Of a stretch of 64,000 nt of DNA, positions 11,015 through 24,233 are shown in pieces; position 1 is the stretch's first letter, and every line of letters begins with the position of its first letter. The stretch is taken from NCBI GenBank assembly GCA_025602915.1, contig JAHLJZ010000077.1, positions 1 to 64,000 of the forward strand. The letters run 5' to 3'. The notes under the pieces were generated by a model that was given only the letters and a program-made list of their open reading frames with translations, searched no databases and was not told where the DNA came from. The stretch comes from Paraphysoderma sedebokerense (lineage: Eukaryota; Blastocladiomycota; Physodermatomycetes; Physodermatales; Physodermataceae). Made by a program: the position numbers and the translations under genes.

Positions 11015-11254
11015 TTAGGAATCGTGATCGTCTTCGCTGTCTTCGTTATCTGCTTCTTCATCTTGCTCTTGCACTTGCTCTTCAATAGTGGCATCCTCCT
11101 GTCCTTCATTTTCCTCCTCTAATTGTTCTTCAATTATAGCATCTTCAATATTCTTATCTTCTTTTTCCTCCTCTTCGAAAATATTATCTTTATTCTGTTC
11201 GAGTCTTTCCGTCTGTATCGCTTTGTCGGTCGTCCGAATCTTCGTCTTCATCAT
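11015..11254 (-). CDS. Acidic low-complexity open frame, doubtful
   Basis: 79 codons, more than a third Glu or Asp, ending DEEADNEDSEDDHDS. There is no recognisable domain and no clear upstream exon. The plus strand is correspondingly rich in TTC/CTT, so this could be the C-terminal acidic tail of a decayed gene or a chance frame in skewed DNA. Confidence 0.2.
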   Translation of the reverse strand: MMKTKIRTTDKAIQTERLEQNKDNIFEEEEKEDKNIEDAIIEEQLEEENEGQEDATIEEQVQEQDEEADNEDSEDDHDS

Positions 11255-11769
11255 CGTGGAATGACCGCTTGGCTTCGGTACTTTCTCCGAATAACATCTA
11301 GTCCAAATTATCTCGCACTGGATTTAATTTGCAACCATTGTGGTGATGACTTAGCTGGAATATATTATATTACCAGAGGACTGGCAAGCTTGTTCCCCGA
11401 TTATTTTCCATTCAACTCAAAGAACATATTTAAAAATTGAATATATTATACTAATTACTTCAAAAAATTTACATAGACATCACACCAGTTAAGGATGTAC
11501 AAAAATCCAAATACTTAACAATATTCATATACTCAGAATTCATGAGGTATCATGCTAACGCTATAATCATATAATTTTATCCAAAACTCAAATGTGTTCC
11601 TCAACAATGACTATCAAAAATAGAACTGTCAAACCTAATCAAATGGTTTGATTAAATGAAGTAGGATAAGGTTTTGAAACATTGCCATGAATTGTGGTCA
11701 GCAGAACTCTACAGGAAAGACACGCCAGTTAATTTCTTCAACCAACTAGTTCTGAAAGCAACCCACAAA

Positions 11770-13202
11770 TCAGCACTTACTCCAGTGATTACCGCAATTT
11801 AAACATTCTACAAATGTCGTCATAGGTTCGTCTGAAAGAAAGTATAAAATGGGTTAGGAGAACTATAATGTCAGAGAACCCAAATTGCCATGATTACATA
11901 CCAGCCGATCTAGTCTGCATTTGATAGTAACTCGTTTTCCTCTGCTTACATTTGCCGCATTTAAATTGATCCGTTGTAGCTTTGTGATTTCCGGCACCTT
12001 GCGCATCCATCATATTTTGCTTTTCCATTTTGGCCATTTCATTCTTTAACTCTTTACTTGCTAAATCTCGCGACGTCATGGTCACCAATTTCGACGGCAA
12101 TATTTCACCCGCCAGAACTTTATGTTTGAGAGTCGGATTCCGGCGATCTTTTAAGTTCGAAAAGTACATGCGTAACTGCGACTTGTAGGATGCATCAACT
12201 GTGTTGGAGGATTGTTTGTAGAGACATGACTCTATCTCAATGGCGAGGGATTTTACATGGTTCGAGTCTGGGAGCATGAAAATGGACGGTTAATCAGAAA
12301 TAGTTGAGCCAGACAAAATGACAAAACAAGTGCATAAGATATAGCTCTTTATACCTGCTTCAGTGTCAGACGCTAGAGCAGTGTACATCATCTCGACACA
12401 TTTTTCTCTGACTTTATCCCCAAGGCCGGGTAGCCTAATATTATCCGTGGAAGGGTTCCTTTCTAGTGGTTGAGAGGAGGTTGTTGATTCCGGTGTTCCC
12501 GCTTCTGACTGTCCGTCCTGGCTAGATTTATCACTTCCTACACTGACTGCTCTCTTCAATGACTTTGCCGGTTTTGAACCTTCCGTCGACTGGGATGATT
12601 TAGAACCTTGCGAACTCGATTTCGATTGAATACCAACATCGGATTTCCATTTCGCTAGTAAGGTCCTTGCATTTTCAGCTACTTCTTTTGACTCGTGCTT
12701 TTTGAGTTTCGAGACAAACAATCCAATTTCAGTTTTCTATCATAAAGAAAAAGGCCAGATCGGATGCGATATAACGTCAGAATGGGTTAGATAATGTCAA
12801 GGGACCGAACACCTTGAGTGATACAGATAAAGAATTGGGTGATTCCATACTTTTAACAACTCCGTAGTTGCTCGGACTTTATCCAATCTTGCCATGATAT
12901 CCAATGTTGCCTGATTTTGTGGCAATGGGTTCGACGCAAAACATATATGAACAAAATCAACATAACGGTTAGTTTGATAATTCAACGGAAAGGGTATATG
13001 CCATTATCGATCGATGCGGACACGAATAGGGCATCTACATCGGAAATATACCAATAGTGGGCAAGACAATTGTGAATTTTGCCTCATCGATGAAAAGAAA
13101 GCAATCAGATGTTCTACATACCGAAACATTTCCTTCCTTGACTGTCTTCTCAAGTTTCTTTTTCAATTCAAATACGGCAGTTTCGTTCTTATTTGAAGTC
13201 AT
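11770..13202 (-). CDS. DST1: Transcription elongation factor TFIIS
   Basis: Five exons on the minus strand: 13202-13122, 12910-12851, 12736-12355, 12267-11902, 11831-11770; 316 residues, typical length. TFIIS rescues backtracked RNA polymerase II by stimulating transcript cleavage. The N-terminal LW domain is split over exons 1-3 (RATTELLK|KTEIGLFVSKL). A Ser-rich linker follows (about residues 90-140), then the central Pol II-binding domain (about 140-265), and the C-terminal zinc ribbon with C-x2-C pairs in FKCGKC and ECLNCG. The catalytic acidic pair is present in RSADEP. The gene is divergent from TIM23, with 186 bp between start codons. Confidence 0.95.
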
Positions 13203-13388
13203 GATTCAATATCGGATCTCTCGATTTTCGGTTTTGAGAAGGAATTCTTCCATTTCCCTTCGCAAGAGGTCAAGTCGGTTGCCATGAGCAATAGTCACGT
13301 GGAAAAATCGCAATCGTGCTTTCTCCACAGTTGTTACGTAGAGGGGAAATCAAATTCTTACGAACTGAAATAATAATACGCAACTATC
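13203..13388. promoter_or_regulatory. Divergent promoter region, TFIIS / TIM23
   Basis: The 186 bp between the two start codons must carry both 5' leaders and core promoters. No clear TATA box is visible. Confidence 0.6.
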
Positions 13389-14207
13389 ATGTCGACACAA
13401 ACAGATTATGATATTCCCGTCACCGCCACAGAGTCGCCCGCAGACTTAGACAGTCCCTCAGTCACCTCTATTCTTAACAACTATAATTTCGAATCCGGCC
13501 GAATTCAACCAATTCCAAACCTCGAATCGGTGGATTACATTTTCACCGAAGACAGTCCTTTTACCCGTGCTAGTGGAGGATTTGTGCCGTCGAGAGGCTG
13601 GACTGATGATTTATGTTATGGAACCGGAACAGTGTATCTGACTGGGCTCTCTGCCGGTGGTGCCTATGGTTTGTACTTGGGGTGGAAGACACCACTGGAG
13701 ATAAAGAGTACCAGGTTGAGAGTCAACGCCATGCTGAATGCATGTACGACGAAAGGGCCATTTGCTGGTAATTCTGTGGGTATAATTGGTACGTTTTATT
13801 CAGGAAGTTGCTGTTTCTTTCATGAAATTCAACTTTGTCCGAGACCGAACGAATTAACGAATGTTCTAAATGTTTCTTTGATTTTTCCCTATAGCTATGA
13901 TGTACAATTCTTTTAATGCTGGAATTCGCAATATGAGGGGCGGAAAAGATGACCCCATAAATTCTGTTGCCGCTGCCACGACGGCAGGTCTTTTATTTAA
14001 ATCAACAGGTAACCTTTGGACTTGCTCTCACCTGATAACGTAAACTTAGATAGCTAAACTTTGATTTTCACAGCGGGTGTGAAGCATGCAGCGATTGCAG
14101 GTGCTATATGTGGTGTGTCAGCGATTCTTTGGCAGGCGGGAAAACAGTTCAAAGATAGAATTCCAATTTTGAGGACCATAGTGTCGAGAAACTATTCTAG
14201 TTATTAG
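13389..14207 (+). CDS. TIM23: Mitochondrial import inner membrane translocase Tim23
   Basis: Exons 13389-13788, 13895-14008, 14074-14207 encode 215 residues, the normal size. Tim23 is the channel subunit that moves presequence proteins across the inner mitochondrial membrane. A hydrophilic intermembrane-space N-terminus (about residues 1-85) is followed by the Tim17/22/23 domain with glycine-rich membrane segments: YLTGLSAGGAYGLYLGW, GNSVGIIAMMYNSFNAG, the loop R-N-M-R-G-G-K-D-D, AATTAGLLFKS, and a last AIAGAICGVSAILW. The segment RGWTDDLCYGTGTVYLTGL suits Tim23 rather than Tim17 or Tim22. Polyadenylation signal AATAAA at 14245-14250. Confidence 0.93.
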
Positions 14208-14244
14208 ATTATGGGATCCATCCATCTTTGGAATGTATTCACTA

Positions 14245-14250
14245 AATAAA
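14245..14250 (+). terminator. Polyadenylation signal of TIM23
   Basis: AATAAA 38 bases after the TIM23 stop codon, a usual distance for a fungal 3' end. Confidence 0.5.
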
Positions 14251-14797
14251 ATGTAAACTCTGAGTATTGCATGTCATCAATTTCGATTTTCATCCGAGTC
14301 GTCTACGGTTTTTATATGACATGCCCTAGGTTAACACGAGGGCTTGATCGAGTTGAAATTAAGGAACACATTGTAGATAACGGAAGATGCCGAAAGTCTG
14401 GCAAGTGAGGGAATTGCACATCTGTATGTTTGGATTTTAGGGTCCGTCTGTTGTAATTGTTGTTGCAACTATTCATGTCTTCGGTTGCTTTTGCGTCATT
14501 TTAACATGACATCATTTTCTGATCAAACTTTCCGTTATTTCTACTTCATCTTCGTCCGCATACTAGGCTCGCTTTAAATTCATTGTTACGTATATTATAC
14601 CTCAAGTGAATATGATGTCAATTGAGATTTCCAAGTATGCACGAGTGTAAATTCATTTTGAAAATAATGAACTTGAATTCAAAATTCATTTTTATCGTTC
14701 AATTTATTAACGGTAATAACATAAAATTGTTAAGGATTCATTCGGTTGAGGACTGGAGGAAAATAGTAAATTAGATTTACCGAAAGAAAAAAAAAAA

Positions 14798-14869
14798 TAG
14801 CGTCGAGTCGTTTCGATCGACTGACCTTAGGGTTATGAGCCCTACGAACTTCCACTGTTCCACGACGCT
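14798..14869 (-). tRNA. Initiator tRNA-Met (CAT), copy 1
   Basis: A 72-nt intronless cloverleaf on the minus strand: acceptor stem AGCGTCG/CGACGCT with A1:U72, D stem GAAC/GTTC, anticodon stem TAGGG/CCCTA around CTCATAA (anticodon CAT), T arm AGTCG-ATCGAAA-CGACT. The A1:U72 pair, the three G:C pairs closing the anticodon stem, and a T loop starting with A instead of TT are hallmarks of eukaryotic initiator tRNA rather than elongator Met. A run of T directly after the 3' end on the minus strand is the Pol III terminator. Confidence 0.97.
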
Positions 14870-15326
14870 GTTGGCGTTAGACGCTTAAAATTTCCTCATA
14901 ATCTAAAGTTAACTTAAGGGGAGCTGGTATATCAATTTTGCAACATACAAGAACTTTTTAAAGAAGAGAAAGAAATAGTTTAACTTACTCTATTTATGAA
15001 ACTTTGTAGAGTAACATTTACTAGAAGCTTAGCTTGGCCATTTCATGACGGTCCGATTGATTTCTGGCGTTGAGGCATTTCGCCTTGTTAAAGTGCAGTC
15101 CGAGGCGAATTGTGTGTTGTTTGGTTGTCTTTTATATCAACTAAAAAATCAAGTAGTCCTTTTCATATTCCGTTATCCGGCCCTCCCAATTTGATTAGTC
15201 GTTCATTCAGTCGGATAGATACTTTTCTGTATAATATCTGTCGGACTGGCATCTCCTCACTTCCAAATCCACCATGAACACTGAACTCTACAATCCGAGT
15301 CAACCCAAACTTATAATCTCATAATC

Positions 15327-18300
15327 ATGCACTCGTTATCTACATTCACAATCAACACAGCAACTACATTGCTGTCCCCTCCAACACTGACACTTTTATC
15401 TGTTTTCATCGTTCAATCATTTTGCCTTCCGTCCGGCACGTCAATCAATCCACGTCCAATTCCAACCACGACAGTACATTCCTCGATATTACCCGTTCCT
15501 CCGGACAACGATAATGCAGAATCAACATTATCAAAGAATAAAGAAGACGGAACGGAACATTCGACGTCAACTTATATTGGTGTGGTGACTGCTTTATTGG
15601 GGAACATTTGCATTTCTTGTGCCCTGAACATCCAAAAGTACGTGCACAACAAGTTAATCGGCAGGAGCGAGAACGAGGAAGAAAGAGTACTACTAGATTC
15701 TGATTCTCAAGATCAAGAAGGAAGCGAAACATCTAGTTGGAATGGTTACGGAAACGAGAATGGAAACGGTAATGGGGCAGTCAACTACGCCCATGATAAA
15801 TTGGTCGGGAATACGTTTCGCAGTTCTGTTACCGGTGTTCCTGAGGCTCTACAGAGTCTAGAAACACAGGGAAATAAGCGGAACGAGTATTTATCTTCAA
15901 ATCGATCCCGAGGGTTGCTGGAAAATCAACGTTCACCTTCCCCGAGTTCGCTGGATCCTTATGACGACGGCCAACTTTCGGGAGATGGAGAGAGTGACGA
16001 GGAAGAAGAAGTGGCTAAGCAACAAGAGAATACTAATTATATGAAAGAACCTAAGTGGTGGTTTGGTTTTATTTTAATGATTTGTGGTATGTTGTGATAG
16101 AGTCCGGAATCCATGAACTTCCTCTTTTGGAAATCTTTTAGAATCTCCAAGGACGATATGAATATGAGCTAATTTATTTCTACCATATATTTTAAATTTG
16201 TGTTCTACTACATACAGGTGAATTCGGAAACTTTTTGGCTTATGGTTTTGCCCCCGCATCAGGTAATCCTGTCAATTGTCATTTCTCTCTTGAACATTCT
16301 CCGTCATCTCAGGTCTCAATTTAACATTTCCCTCTTGTTATTTAGTTGTTGCGCCATTGGGAACGATTGCTTTAGCAGCGAATGCCATTATTGCTCCATG
16401 TGCATTGGGAGAGACGTTTCGGAAGCGTGATTTATTCGGTATCATTCTAGCCATCTTTGGGACAGTAACAATTGTGCTGTCTGCCAAGCAGAAAGAAACT
16501 CAGGTAAATTGCTTTAATTTCGGTTTAAACCCAGAAATGCATAGATAGCTAATCCACATCTATCTCAGTTTGACCCAGATGCACTCGTCGAAGCGCTACT
16601 TCAACCTCAGTTTCTGATATACTTTTTGTTCACCGTCGCTGCGATTATCGCAATGATGTCATTATCAGATACAATCGGTAAACGGATAATATTAGTAGAC
16701 ATATCATTAGTCGCACTATTTGGTATTTATTCATCATATTTATGTTCTCCGCTGAATCTGGTAGGACCTGTATTAACTTCGTCCCACAACGTTTGATAGG
16801 AGGGTATACTGTGCTTGCCACAAAAGGAATATCGTCGTTGTTGGGTCTGACGTTTGTAAAGATGTTTACATACGGGATCACGTATTTGATGGTTTTTGTC
16901 ATGATTTCCACTGGTGTGATGCAAATAAGGTAAGTGACACGCGCGTTTGATTGATATCGGTTCATAAATTGAATGCAAAATTATTACAGGTACCTTAATC
17001 GGGCACTATCGCGGTTTGATTCTACGGTATGTATGCCTTGACTGAGATTTAGTTTTTGTCAACTGTGTCGTGATCTAATTGTTGCATTAACTTTGTAGGC
17101 CGTCATTCCAACTCAGTTCGTTTTGTTCACTATTTGCGCTATCGTTGGAAGCGCCTTGTTGTACAATGATTTTGATGATGTGTCGCCAACTCTGATGATA
17201 ACTTTTATCGCTGGATGTTGCTTGACATTTCTTGGGGTCTTTTTAATTACATCAAATCGTGAAAAATCAAAGCATCCCATTGGCAGTTACGCACCCTCTA
17301 GCATTCCGGCTTCCACATCTGGGTCACCTCGAAAACCTAGATCGATTGATTCGAGTAGACCTGGGAGCCAAAGTTTTGACTACGACGGTGTATTGTACGA
17401 TTATCCACACACGGGCGAAAATTTCGGTGTGAATATTACCACCCCATTATTGACACAATCACCTTCCCAATCACGATTTCCGTTCTCTCATCACCAGCGT
17501 CATTCAATATCCCGCACCAACCCTCCATCTCCCATTTTTGCAACACCGTATTTGTCTTCATCTTTCTCGCGCTCTCCGTCTCAATCTACCTCGCAAACTG
17601 CTTCACCTTCAAAACAAAATCATAAATATACCAACCGCCTCCAAACTTACCCGATGCCTACTGCACAGTCGCATTCCATCATCTCAAAAATATCAAGTGC
17701 ATCGATGGAAGGGATATCTCAAATTTTATCAGGGGTAGGAGTTCGACATTCACACAGCTTACAATTGAGTCAGGTAATGGAAAACTACGGAGCCAGTCCA
17801 GCCGGTCTATCGAGAGATTTCAATCGAAACATGGATCGAGACGGCGAAAGAAGAACGGGAAAAGAAAAAGGGAGGGGGAAATCATGTAGTCCGCCACGGA
17901 GGCCTGAATTTGCCGGACAGGCAGAGGAGCAGTATTATGCCACCTCTCATCCTAATTTTGTGGGTTTTCGGCATCAAGAAGAAGTTTACCTCGGCCGGCA
18001 CCGAAATGAAGATCGATATCGAGATCGGACAAAGAAATCGGCTGACTGGGGCAGCATGAAATACCCAAGTCCGGCCCAAAAGGCTTCCTACCAGAATTCT
18101 CCGCCTCGTTCAGGCTCTAGTATAAATCAAAGTCGACATGAGAGTACCGAGAGTGTAGGTGGAAGAGGAAGTGGGCGAGTGAGTTCCTTTCCTTCTCTGT
18201 ACAACCATGGGAAACGTCATCACTCTTATCCTGATGGGGGGACTCCCACTAAACGATCTCACGGGATTCAGAGTCATGGTGGTGAATGTAAGCTTCGAAA

Positions 18301-18545
18301 ATTCCCGGTTTTTGTCCATTTGACTTGTTTCATTACTGTATTCTGACTTTTATTTTTCACAATTGTCAGCAAATCAAGAACATGAAGAGACGTTCAATAT
18401 CAGTATGAATCTCACGACCGATCCGACAGATATTCTAGATCATGTCCATGATTCAGAACTCAGAAATGTCTTGTCGAGTACTGATGTGTGGTGTGAGGAT
18501 GATCGAGACAGTGAAGGCAGCAGTCGTGATGAAGATGAAACCTAA
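15327..18545 (+). CDS. NIPA-family magnesium transporter with long hydrophilic tail
   Basis: Eight exons: 15327-16086, 16218-16262, 16346-16503, 16569-16722, 16800-16929, 16990-17026, 17099-18287, 18370-18545; 882 residues. NIPA proteins are nine-helix Mg2+ transporters of the plasma membrane or endosomes. The signature is clear: TYIGVVTALLGNICISCALN (first core helix), then GEFGNFLAYGFAPASVVAPLGT and ETFRKRDLFG. The core is about 330 residues in the family. Here an N-terminal hydrophobic leader, a ~130-residue charged insert between helix 1 and 2, and a ~430-residue Ser/Arg/His-rich C-terminal tail are added, as in some filamentous fungi. The tail suggests phosphoregulation, an inference. 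Confidence 0.9.
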
Positions 18546-19131
18546 TGTCGTTGGTGGAGTTGATTGTACATATTCCTTGACCTCTCTCTGGCAGAGGTAG
18601 ATACCAATAGATTGACTCGTGTAGGAAGGGAGTGGTGGAATTGAGCAATATGATATAATGTATGACTAGAAGGCGAGACATGTACGATAGCAATTCAGAG
18701 TGTAGTGTCTGAAGAGCGAAGTAAAGTAAAAACCCGTGGTGGAATGTGGATCCGCGATGCTGGGTGCGGCAGTGGCTGCGGCCAACGAGGGAGCGGCAGG
18801 GTGATCCTTTGTGTGGATAATCGGGAAAGAGACAAACTTTGCCGTTCCCTCTCTCTCATTCCCTCATTCTCATTCTCATCTAAGATATAAGGGAGTGTCT
18901 GTGTGTATTTGTGTGCGCTCTATCCCTCCCTCTAGCACCCATCTCCGCTCGCTTTCCCCACCGTCGCTCCGCTGCCCTGGATTCGTCTCGCCGCTCTTGT
19001 GCGTTGACTCGGTAGCGTTCGCTCCTCCAACTCTCCAGCCACCCTGTTTTTTCCCCTTCCCACGTCCTCAAAAATCACCCTGTATCTTCCACTCTTGCTG
19101 ATCGACATTGTTGTTTCCTCGCTAAAACAAA
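18546..19131. other. Intergenic region and pyrimidine-rich leader of SIN3
   Basis: The 3' flank of the transporter, then from about 18830 to 19100 strongly C/T-rich DNA directly upstream of the SIN3 start, as expected for a fungal core promoter and leader. Open frames here are compositional. Confidence 0.6.
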
Positions 19132-22100
19132 ATGTATCCGCATAGTCAGCATCACAATCAGCATCAGTCACATCCTTCGCAAGGAATGTACTCGCAAAAT
19201 CAACAACCAGGCGCTCCTCCGGGTGGTCCTCCACGTCAACCTGCGCTTCCTCCTATACATACATTACATCCTTCTCACTCCGGTCCTGTGCCTCAAGGAT
19301 CGCAAAATTCATCTTCCAATATGCACAATCAACCACCTCTCACACCTTCTGATTCCGCATCTCAACAACCGTTCAGACCTCACATGTCATCAAGTCAATC
19401 ACACCCTGTACCACAACAACTGCCAACCTCAAGCTCACACTCGCATCAATCTTCATCGACACCTCCAGATGCACCCTCTCAGAGATCACACACTGCGTCC
19501 CATCATATGGGAAATCCCACTCAAGGTCATACTTCGAGACCACCCCCAAGCATGAATCAACACAGTTACGATCAAGGTCCCCCTTCCCATCCATCTCAAA
19601 TGCAGCAGGCTCCTCCAATGCACCCAGGAGCGCCTCCACCTGCACCGCCACCACCAGGAGGATATTTTGGAGGTGGATTCAGACCTCTGAATGTGAGAGA
19701 TGCCCTGAGTTATTTGGACCAAGTCAAACTTCAATTTTATGATCGCCCTTACGTGTATAACAAGTTTTTGGATATAATGAAAGATTTCAAGTCCCAAAGG
19801 TTTGTTGAATTTATTGATATTTACGCCGCCATTTTTCGACTACGACAGTATGGATTTGTTGGATGAAATTTGATTACTTGGCGACTTTTGAGCTTTTGCT
19901 CTGTTCTACGTTGATTTATTGCTGCAGGGATGATAGTATGACATATTGTACTTAACTCCGCAATCATTTTTAATTTTTTTCACAGTATCGATACACCCGG
20001 AGTCATTGATCGTGTATCAACGTTATTCAAAGGACATCCAGCCCTTATCACTGGGTTCAACACTTTTTTGCCCCCAGGATATCGTATCGAATGTGGTCCG
20101 AATCCCAATGATCCTATTCGTGTAATCACGCCCTCAAGTATGCACCCACCTGGCCATGGACCTCCAGGGGATTATCCTCCTGGTGGATTTCCCCCCGTTG
20201 GGACATTCGGACCGCAAAATCAACACCAACCTCCCTTCCCTGGCTACGGTCCAAACCATCCACCACCTCCCGCACAGTCACAACCCCCGCAACAGCCTCC
20301 GTCTCAACAACCGCAGCAGCCGCAGACTCAGCAGCCACAGCCGCAAAATCAATCATCGGGTTCACAGGCAGCTGCGCCTAAGAAGCAACCAGTAGAATTC
20401 AATCATGCCATTAGCTATGTCAATAAAATCAAGGTAAGCCTTGCCATTTGCGGAATTAGGGCGACTACAGTATATTAGGAAGAGTTAATAATAGTCTTTG
20501 CCCTTTTAGACGAGATACTCCGCAGAACCAGAGGTATACAAGCAGTTCTTGGAAATTTTGCAAACTTATCAGAAAGAACAAAAGCCAATAAATGAAGTTC
20601 GTATACCACCTTCTTTTCTGCATTTGTTTTCATGGATCTCTAATACTGTTGAAATTCAAACAATAGGTTTACAGTCAGGTTACAGTTTTGTTTAAAGGCG
20701 CACCTGATTTGCTGGATGAGTTCAAACAATTTTTACCGGATCCTGCATTGAACGGACCTCAGCACCCCGGTTTGTTCGCTGTCGGTGGTCAAGCTGCCGG
20801 TAGGTTAATGAATCCTGTCACTTTGGGTACCATGCCTAGCGGGATGGCTGGTATGTGAATTCCTGCTCCGTTTTGCTCTATCTGGTTTTTTACTGAGTGA
20901 TCTCATTGTAGTCCCACAACAAGGGCCTGGTGCACGATTACCGCCGGTTGGAAACTTTGCTCCGCCTCCATCACATATGGATCGTGACGCTTCGGGTAAT
21001 AAGCGAGGTCCCACTCCGATTGAATCAGCATTAAACAAAAAGAGAAAGATCGAGAAAGGACCACCGGTAAGTAATGATGGCTTTACTTTTTGCTTTTCTG
21101 AATTAGTTTTGAACCATTCTATCTTTTAGGGAAAAACAAAACCGGCCAAGGATGCGTATGCTCTCCATTATGCAGCTGCGCCAGTAAGAGAATTTAGTTC
21201 AGAAGAATTTGAGTTCTTTGACAAAGTTAAACGAGTTCTGCGTCACGGCAACGTTTATCAAGAGTTCCTCAAAATTCTCAATCTCTATTCGAACGATATC
21301 ATTGATCAGCAAGTACTTGTTGATCGAGTTGAAGTGTTTCTAGGCGGTCTCGCTCCCGATTTGTTCGAAAACTTTAAGAAATTAATTGATTACAAAGAAC
21401 CCGCCGATGATGAAATACTCGTCCACAACATACCTGCTCCAGCTGCCGAGCCATCACCTCGAGATTATGTCCAGCTCGGTATCGGTCGCGTGAACTCGGC
21501 GAAATGGCAAAGTGCTGGATTCTCGTATCGCCGAATCCCTGCTAGTTCAGCAAAGACCAAATGCTCTGGCAGAGATGCATTGGCAGATGAAGTGTTGAAT
21601 GATGATTGGGTGTCTCATCCAACGTGGAATTCAGAAGTCGAAGGATTCGTAGTATCAAAGAAAACAGTTCACGAAGATGCATTGTTTAAGGTGGAGGAAG
21701 AGAGATATGAATATGACTTATTTATACAGGCAAACACAAGTGTTATTGCTCTGTTAGAGCCGATTGCTCAAAAGATTAGTCAGATGACACCCCAAGAGCA
21801 AAAATCGTTCAAGCTAGAACCCGGTCTTGGAGGTTTGCTTTTCTCTAATCTAACATTGATGAGGAAGATCAGTTGATTGATAAATTGATTTAGGTACCTC
21901 CAAAACTGTCTACATAAGGGTCTTGAAGAAAGTGTATGATGAGGCGAGTGCCAAAGAGATTGTTGAATACCTCCATGAGAATCCAGCGAAAGCAGTACCT
22001 ACAGTTTTAGCTAGATTAAAGCAGAAAGATATTGAGTGGAAAAAGGCTCAGGTAGGTGTCAAGGGTGAAGAAAGGCCTACATTTGTTGTTTACTAATGCG

Positions 22101-24233
22101 CTTCTTCGCTCTTTTGTCTCTCATTTTTCATTCTATTAGACCGAATGGAACAAAATATGGAGAGAGCTGGACTCTAAGAATTTTTACAAAGCTCTCGACG
22201 TCCAATCTACATTCTTCAAATCATACGACAAAAAAGCATTGCATTCGAAGCAGCTCATCGCCGAAATAAGTACAGCCCTTGATGAGCAGACTATCAAAAC
22301 GGAGATTACCGGAACCCCGAGTCAGGCGCGACATCAATTCGAGTATATATTCCCTGACAAATCAGTGTTTAACGACACCATCAAAATCATTAAAACATGG
22401 GTTGCTAAAGCAAATGTTGGAGACGGCGAAAAGGAAAAAGTTGAAGGATTTCTGGAAGATTTCGTTCGAATCATGTTTCAAATTGAGCCTGAACCTTCAG
22501 ATACCCCACAATCGTCTAACTCTGTGTCATCGTCCAAATCGAATTCGTCGGTTACATCTCCCGCAGTGGCTGGTGCGACTAAAGACCAAATGGATGTAGA
22601 CCAGCCGACAAAGAGCGCAAAAGAGTTGGCCGCCGAATTAGGTATTAAACCTACGATTGTTCGCAAACGAGACAGAAAAACTTCGACGACGAGCATAATG
22701 AGTGGAACAGGTTCCCATTCGCGGAAGTCTTTCTATATGTATTGTAATAATTACTTTTACGTGTTCTTTAGACTGATTCAGGTTTGTTCTGTTCCTTCCT
22801 ATTTTGCTCTCCTGTCTATTTACTGACTCATCTCCTCTCGACGTCGAAATCATGCGTTACTAGATGGTTTATCATCGCTTAGAAATAATGAAACATAAAG
22901 CGCAAGAATTACTTCTAACGGGAATAAATCCCGACAGATTCAATATCGTTGCCTCCACTCTCGGGCTTCAGCATACGAAGATAGCCGGGAAAGGTAAGAA
23001 TACTTGATGACCGTTTCGAAACACGCGCAATTTCACCCACCTCCTTGTCTAACCACTCACTTGATCCATCTTTTCCATGGCAGACAAAGTTCCCACAAAC
23101 GCAGCCCAGTTCTATCCGTACCTGTTAGAGATGATTGCCAAATTGTTCGCAGGCGAATTGGAACAGCACCCATTTGAAGAATACTGTAGAGCCATGTTTG
23201 GTCCGCATGGGTATACCATCTACACTATTGATAAAGTTGTTGGTGCCGTTATTCGACAGGTACAATCTCTCCCATTTTTTTCTTCTTGTTTGACTTTGGG
23301 TAGGTTGACTTATTAACTTACCTGTTTGGCCTCGCAGATTCAAGTTATCAATGCAGACGCAAAGTCACTTCAGATTCTCCGACTTTTTGAACAGGACCGA
23401 CAAATGGAGAAGACAAATTATAGGAGAGAGACAGTATACAGGATGGCCGTGGAAAACTTGTTGGATAGCAATGAGAATACTTATCGCATTGAATTCGTGA
23501 GTGACCACTTCCTGTCGAGCTTTCGTCGTACTCATTGCTAAGTCTACTATTTCTACAACAGCTTCTTCAGCCGCGGATTTTAACCATCGAGCTATGTACA
23601 AAGGACAAGTACTGGGCGGATTCCGAAGTCACGTCAGAACAAAAATGGAGTTGGTACATTGATCATTTCGTTGTACTTGATAACACTGAAGGAATTGATA
23701 TGAAAGATCTGGAAAATCGGCTACCAATGCTTAAACGGTATCGTCTTTTAATTTTGTTGATGAATTATGTCTTAACGTTGGCCCTAACGTCACTCTTTCT
23801 CGGTTGCAGAAACTTACCTCCCAAGAATGCGGCACCGCCATCGGGAGAAAAGACAGTTTGTCATAGTAACCTCGAGCTCAAGATTTGCATCAATACGTAC
23901 AAAATCTTTTTCTGTGAAAACACTGAAGATTTCTTTTATCGCCGCCGCTCGTCGTCGTCGTCAAAAGACAGCACATCGTCCTCAAAGACGGCTGCGCTCG
24001 ATCTATCAAAGAAAATAAGGAGAGCGAAATGGCAAAAATATCATGAATCAAGTGATGGTTGGAAGAAGGGATATTTATCGGACTATTCTTATCTAGATAA
24101 GGATGATGTGAATGGGAAGTCGTCAGCTGGAAATGATTCAGATTCGGAGAATGAAGACGTTCAACCACTTGGGAATGAAATTGCGAAAAAACTAGATGAC
24201 GAATTTCAACGTTTATTGCGAGGGGAACTGTAA
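19132..24233 (+). CDS. SIN3: SIN3 transcriptional corepressor
   Basis: Thirteen exons (19132-19799, 19986-20433, 20510-20596, 20667-20850, 20912-21066, 21130-21832, 21894-22051, 22140-22781, 22864-22993, 23084-23259, 23338-23496, 23562-23737, 23810-24233) give 1369 residues. SIN3 is the scaffold of the Rpd3/Sin3 histone deacetylase complex. A Pro/Gln/His-rich N-terminus precedes PAH1 (from about residue 183, [14 protein letters not shown]), PAH2 (about 358, [11 protein letters not shown]) and PAH3 (about 535, [12 protein letters not shown]). The HDAC-interaction domain follows (about 625-760; [24 protein letters not shown]). The C-terminal Sin3 domain includes NYFYVFFRL. All landmark domains are intact. 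Confidence 0.96.

Larger units (their letters stand above)
10448..11769. other. Spacer with short direct repeat and acidic open frame
   Basis: A 50-bp direct repeat (10662-10712 and 10947-10995; shared core AGGTTTTTTT then GTGACAT) lies here, with an acidic open frame on the minus strand (11015-11254). A TGACGTCA palindrome sits at 10919-10926. From 11440 to 11769 I see only the 3' flank of the TFIIS gene. Confidence 0.5.
14208..15326. other. Intergenic region carrying a tRNA gene
   Basis: 1.1 kb between TIM23 and the NIPA transporter. Apart from the initiator tRNA at 14798-14869 there is only AT-rich DNA and the transporter's 5' leader. Confidence 0.7.
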
